This document shows positions 60,136 through 64,000 of a DNA stretch of 64,000 nucleotides, piece by piece; within the stretch, counting starts at the first letter, position 1; every line of letters begins with the position of its first letter. The translations under genes were made by a program, and so were the position numbers. The notes below the pieces were generated by a model that was not told the origin of the DNA, made no database searches, and saw only the letters and a list, made by a program, of their open reading frames with translations. This stretch comes from Parabacteroides goldsteinii DSM 19448 = WAL 12034 (GTDB taxonomy: Bacteria > Bacteroidota > Bacteroidia > Bacteroidales > Tannerellaceae), in the NCBI RefSeq assembly GCF_000969835.1, contig NZ_KQ033912.1, positions 630,221 through 694,220 of the forward strand, in the 5' to 3' direction.

Positions 60136-62751
60136 TTACTTCTTCAGAGCGGCAATGCTTTCTTCGATCGACTTGATCTTACTTTCGGCATCCGCCTGTT
60201 TCTTACGTTCCATTTCGATCACTTTTGCCGGAGCTTTGCTTACAAAACTTTCGTTACTTAGCTTCTTCTGTACGGAAGCAAGGAAACCCTGCTGGTATTT
60301 CAGCTCTTCAGCCAGTTTTGCCAATTCTTCTTCCACATTGATCATATTGCCCAGAGGAACAGCATATTCAGTTGTACGAACCAGGAAAGAAACAGCACCG
60401 GCCGCTTTATCGTCAGTCTTTGTAATTTCAGACAGGTTACACATCTTGGCAATAACCGGATTGAAAGCATCGTTATGATCGCCTAAAACCTGTAAAGCCA
60501 ATGTATCCTTGTTCGGAATATTTTTCTGCAAACGAATAGTACGAACACCACTAACAATTTCTTTCACTACTTCAAAAGCATCCAGATAGGCGTTATCGAC
60601 CGGAGCGACTTCCGGCATCAACGCCACCATCAAACTTTCACCATCCTTGTGCGGTTCCAATGCCTGCCACAATTCTTCCGTAATGAACGGCATGAACGGG
60701 TGAAGCAAACGAAGCAAGGCGTCGAAGAAACCAAGAGTCGCATCATAAGTCGCCTTGTCGATCGGCAGCTGATAACCCGGCTTGATCATTTCCAGATACC
60801 AGGAAGAAAATTCGTCCCAGAACAATTTATAGATCATCATCATTGCCTCACTCAGACGGTATTTGCTGAACAGGTCGTCCACTTCGGCAATCGTCTTGTC
60901 CAGCTGCATCTTAAACCACTTAACAGCAGTTGCCGATGCTTCCGGCTGTGCGATCGTATCGTCTACCGTCCAACCTTTGATCAGACGAAAGGCATTCCAT
61001 ATCTTATTATTAAAATTACGTCCCTGTTCGCACAATGCCTCATCGAAAGGAATATCGTTTCCGGCAGGTGCAGCCATCATCAGCCCCATACGGACACCAT
61101 CGGCTCCATACTGTTCGATCAGCAGCAGCGGATCGGGAGAGTTTCCCAATGACTTGGACATCTTACGTCCCAGCTTGTCGCGAACGATACCGGTAAAGTA
61201 CACATTCTTGAACGGCATATCTTTACGGTACTCATAACCGGCCATGATCATACGGGCAACCCAGAAGAAGATGATATCCGGTCCTGTCACCAAGTCGCTG
61301 GTCGGATAGTAGTAATTGATTTCTTCGTTATCCGGATTATTGATACCGTCGAACAAAGAGATCGGCCACAACCAGGAAGAGAACCAGGTATCCAGACAGT
61401 CGTCGTCCTGACGCAGGTCGGCCATAGTCAATGCCGGATTCTTTTCTTTTGCCAGTTCCAATGCTTTTTCTGCTGTCTCGGCTACGACATAACCACCTTC
61501 CGGCAGATAATAAGCCGGGATGCGGTGTCCCCACCATAACTGACGGCTGATACACCAGTCCTTGATGTTTTCCATCCAGTGACGGTACGTATTCTTGAAC
61601 TTAGGCGGATAGAATTTAAGTTCGTCATTCATAACCGGTTCCAAAGCAATCTGGGCCAGATGTTCCATTTTCAGGAACCACTGCATAGACAACTTCGGTT
61701 CGATAGGAACGTTTGTACGTTCAGAATAACCGACCTTGTTTTCGTAAGCTTCCACTTTTTCCAGCAAGCCGGCTGCTTCCAGGTCTTTCTCGATCTGTTC
61801 ACGAACATCGAAACGATCCATACCAATATATAAACCGGCTGCTTCGCTCAATGTTCCGTTATCGTTGAAAATATCGATGGATGGCAAGTTGTATTTCTCA
61901 CCCAGCATATAGTCATTTACGTCATGCGCCGGAGTCACTTTCAGACAACCTGTACCGAATTCGATATCTACATAATCGTCTTCGATAACCGGAATCACAC
62001 GGTTTACCAGCGGAACGATCACCTTCTTACCTCTCAGGTGCTGATTCTTCGGGTCGTTCGGATTGATACACATGGCAGTATCGCCCATGATCGTTTCCGG
62101 ACGGGTGGTTGCCACTACGGCGTAACCATCCTCGCCTTCGATTTTATAACGGAGGTAAAACAGTTTGCTATGTTCTTCCTTATAAATTACTTCTTCATCG
62201 GAAAGAGCGGTCAGGGCCTTCGGGTCCCAGTTCACCATACGTACACCACGGTAGATCAGTCCTTTTTCAAACAGGTCTACGAATACTTTCAATACGCTTT
62301 CCGAACGTTTTTCATCCATCGTAAAAGCCGTACGGTCCCAATCGCAGGATGCACCCAGTTTACGTAACTGTTTCAGGATGATACCTCCGTGCTCTTCTTT
62401 CCATTCCCAGGCATGTTTCAAAAACTCGTCGCGGGTCAGGTCCGTTTTCTTGATTCCCTGCTGAGCCAGTCTGTTTACAACCTTTGCTTCAGTAGCGATA
62501 GAAGCATGGTCGGTGCCCGGCACCCAGCAAGCATTCTTTCCAAGCATGCGGGCACGGCGGATCAGGATATCCTGAATGGTATTGTTAAGCATGTGTCCCA
62601 TATGAAGTACGCCGGTGACGTTAGGGGGCGGAATGACGATTGTGTACGGCTCACGGCCGTCTGGTTTCGACTTGAAGAAGCCGTTATCCAACCAATACTG
62701 ATACCACTTTCCCTCTACTTCGGCGGGGTTGTACTTACTTGCAATTTCCAT
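60136..62751 (-). CDS. valS: Valyl-tRNA synthetase
   Basis: Class I aminoacyl-tRNA synthetase charging tRNA-Val, 871 aa. HIGH motif HMGH at residues 50-53 ([15 protein letters not shown]), editing domain with [12 protein letters not shown], zinc-free connective part, KMSKS in [14 protein letters not shown] and the C-terminal coiled-coil arm ([18 protein letters not shown] to the end) that holds the tRNA. Own promoter (62815-62822) and terminator. Confidence 0.99.
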   Translation of the reverse strand: MEIASKYNPAEVEGKWYQYWLDNGFFKSKPDGREPYTIVIPPPNVTGVLHMGHMLNNTIQDILIRRARMLGKNACWVPGTDHASIATEAKVVNRLAQQGIKKTDLTRDEFLKHAWEWKEEHGGIILKQLRKLGASCDWDRTAFTMDEKRSESVLKVFVDLFEKGLIYRGVRMVNWDPKALTALSDEEVIYKEEHSKLFYLRYKIEGEDGYAVVATTRPETIMGDTAMCINPNDPKNQHLRGKKVIVPLVNRVIPVIEDDYVDIEFGTGCLKVTPAHDVNDYMLGEKYNLPSIDIFNDNGTLSEAAGLYIGMDRFDVREQIEKDLEAAGLLEKVEAYENKVGYSERTNVPIEPKLSMQWFLKMEHLAQIALEPVMNDELKFYPPKFKNTYRHWMENIKDWCISRQLWWGHRIPAYYLPEGGYVVAETAEKALELAKEKNPALTMADLRQDDDCLDTWFSSWLWPISLFDGINNPDNEEINYYYPTSDLVTGPDIIFFWVARMIMAGYEYRKDMPFKNVYFTGIVRDKLGRKMSKSLGNSPDPLLLIEQYGADGVRMGLMMAAPAGNDIPFDEALCEQGRNFNNKIWNAFRLIKGWTVDDTIAQPEASATAVKWFKMQLDKTIAEVDDLFSKYRLSEAMMMIYKLFWDEFSSWYLEMIKPGYQLPIDKATYDATLGFFDALLRLLHPFMPFITEELWQALEPHKDGESLMVALMPEVAPVDNAYLDAFEVVKEIVSGVRTIRLQKNIPNKDTLALQVLGDHNDAFNPVIAKMCNLSEITKTDDKAAGAVSFLVRTTEYAVPLGNMINVEEELAKLAEELKYQQGFLASVQKKLSNESFVSKAPAKVIEMERKKQADAESKIKSIEESIAALKK

Positions 62752-62814
62752 ATTGTTTTGTTCTAATTATATCCTTATTAAACACAGGCCAGTCAGCCTG
62801 TTATTTTTGAGTTG

Positions 62815-62822
62815 CAAAGGTA
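62815..62822 (-). promoter_or_regulatory. -7 element TACCTTTG for valS
   Basis: Exact consensus on the minus strand, 63 bp before the valS ATG. The leader contains a small hairpin CAGGC/GGCCTG. Confidence 0.6.
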
Positions 62823-62870
62823 CAAAAAATATTATCATATAGCATGTTCCGCCTATAAAATCAGGATACA

Positions 62871-64000
62871 TCAGTCATTGATCCCTACACCGAACTGCGT
62901 CTGTTGCCTTTCAACATCTTTCACTTTCAATTGATTTAATTCTTTACGTAAACGTTCGTTCTCCCTTTCCAGATCACTTTTGTTAGTGGAAAGATTAACT
63001 ACAGAGCGGGATTGTCCGGATAAGGATAACTCTTTCTGTGAGAAAACTTCTTTTTGATCATTTGCTACACTTTCAAACTCCAGTATCCCCTCCAACGGAC
63101 GTGACTGGCCCGGATTTTGCATGGAAGCACTGATTTTGATTTTACCTGACTTTGTTGTCGATTGTACCAGGACCGGAGCAGTCCCCCAAACGACCGGACA
63201 CGGATTCGTACCCACGGAAGCCTCTCCCAGCAAACGTCCCTCACCTTCTATCTCAAACCGGACAACTGAATTATTCAAACGTTTTACCGTTCCACGCTTA
63301 TCTACGATTTCGGCAATGATAGTTACCACATCGGAGCCATCCGCTTTCAAAGGAACCTGCTCATTGTCCAGACGAAGAGAAATATGGTCTGCCTGACCAG
63401 ACGGATAGCGTTTATCGCTCACTACGACTTTCCCGTCTATCAATCCCTCGGCCAGCAGATACGCATCATCCTGCCTTCCAGAGCGGGCCATCGCTTTCCA
63501 TTCCATAAAATGAAATGCATCCGCAAAAGTTATTATAGGAGAAGGCATACCTTTATGATCAGGGTCTTTCTTATAAATATACTCTTTCCCATTCTTGAAG
63601 ACTGTTAAACGTACTTCATCACAATTGGAATACACAGTCACATCTTTCGGTGAAAAAGGTGTAAGTTCATGTGCTATATAGATCATCGGTCCATTATCCG
63701 CAATCAAATCGCTTTTTTCCGGAGAACGCTGCGACATAAACATATAATAAGACGCTTTCGGCTGGCGAAAAGCATCCATAACTCCGCCATAAAAAGGATC
63801 GGCATGATAACCGCGCTGATGATCGAACGAATGCCAGAAACAGGCACCGACAATCTGGTCGGGTTTATTGCTGATCGTTTCATAACATAAAACCGGATAA
63901 TCCTTTATATAAGACGGATTCGCATAATGCTCCGCCTGAAGCAGCATCGGTACTTCTCCCCATCCCCGTGCCACACGGCTATCCGAGTTCTGGGCGTTCC
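62871..64000 (-). CDS. Glycoside hydrolase family 2-like protein (C-terminal part, 5' end beyond the edge)
   Basis: The frame is open to the right edge (...NAQNSDSRVARGWGEVPML), so the start is missing; about 376 residues are present. The end of a TIM barrel is visible (GACFWHSFDHQRGYHADPFYGGVMDAFRQPKASYYMF), then DUF4982-like and beta-sandwich domains (VTVYSNCDEVRLTVFKNGKE, VTIIAEIVDKRGTVKRLNNSVVRFEIEGEGRLLG), as in exo-acting beta-galactosidases or related enzymes. Unusually, it ends in a short leucine-zipper-like coiled coil (SDLERENERLRKELNQLK). Confidence 0.88.
   Translation of the reverse strand, partial: NAQNSDSRVARGWGEVPMLLQAEHYANPSYIKDYPVLCYETISNKPDQIVGACFWHSFDHQRGYHADPFYGGVMDAFRQPKASYYMFMSQRSPEKSDLIADNGPMIYIAHELTPFSPKDVTVYSNCDEVRLTVFKNGKEYIYKKDPDHKGMPSPIITFADAFHFMEWKAMARSGRQDDAYLLAEGLIDGKVVVSDKRYPSGQADHISLRLDNEQVPLKADGSDVVTIIAEIVDKRGTVKRLNNSVVRFEIEGEGRLLGEASVGTNPCPVVWGTAPVLVQSTTKSGKIKISASMQNPGQSRPLEGILEFESVANDQKEVFSQKELSLSGQSRSVVNLSTNKSDLERENERLRKELNQLKVKDVERQQTQFGVGIND

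Overview
The window looks like chromosomal DNA of a Bacteroidales bacterium, most likely Parabacteroides or a close relative. The grounds are two SusC/SusD outer-membrane pairs, an ECF sigma/FecR pair feeding an STN-type SusC, several families largely restricted to Bacteroidetes (DUF4783, DUF4837, DUF4251, DUF6266, DUF6340) and many TAnnTTTG-type -7 promoter elements. Genus is an inference; there is no rRNA in the window.

Layout. 1-6237 (all minus): ECF sigma factor, FecR anti-sigma factor, SusC with STN domain, SusD cut by the left edge; a nutrient-sensing glycan-uptake locus. 6367-17917: an AAA ATPase/PD-(D/E)XK protein, MalY/PatB aminotransferase, LTA-synthase-like membrane sulfatase, SlyD, chorismate synthase, RlmH, DUF4783-nadC, and rsmI-acetyltransferase divergent from an RsmF-like rRNA methyltransferase. 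17952-22043: DUF4837 lipoprotein and a ppk1-membrane HTH protein operon. 22190-27775: a second SusC-SusD unit with an endonuclease/exonuclease/phosphatase lipoprotein, preceded by an 828-bp geneless stretch that holds a strongly structured RNA with an intrinsic terminator and a palindrome array. 28604-37790: phosphodiesterase, NUDIX-like membrane protein, DPP-IV/lipA operon, radical SAM protein, DUF4251 protein and a calcium P-type ATPase.

37874-41732 is a compact five-gene partner-switching module (STAS antagonist, RsbW-like kinase, two histidine kinases of which one lacks the phospho-acceptor His, and a REC-PP2C phosphatase). 41810-45578 has a lipoprotein and a TerB-like/ABCG transporter. 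45863-55283 is an AT-richer envelope/stress region: FAD oxidoreductase, small membrane proteins, a bile-salt-hydrolase-family enzyme, OmpA protein, beta-barrel protein, GlsB/YeaQ, a YtxH-like protein, manganese catalase and a tiny Lys-rich ORF interrupted at an A8 tract, with a broken DUF6266 gene between them. 55409-64000: tRNA-Thr(CGU), two conserved Bacteroidales proteins, a sugar-phosphate-isomerase-like Tat protein, a TPR histidine kinase, valS and the 3' end of a GH2 gene cut by the right edge.

The most unusual signals are the 6S-like structured RNA at 28022-28185 and three intergenic arrays of short dyads with a 21-23 bp period (5598-5659, 19181-19264, 28381-28462). Their sequences differ but their architecture is the same.
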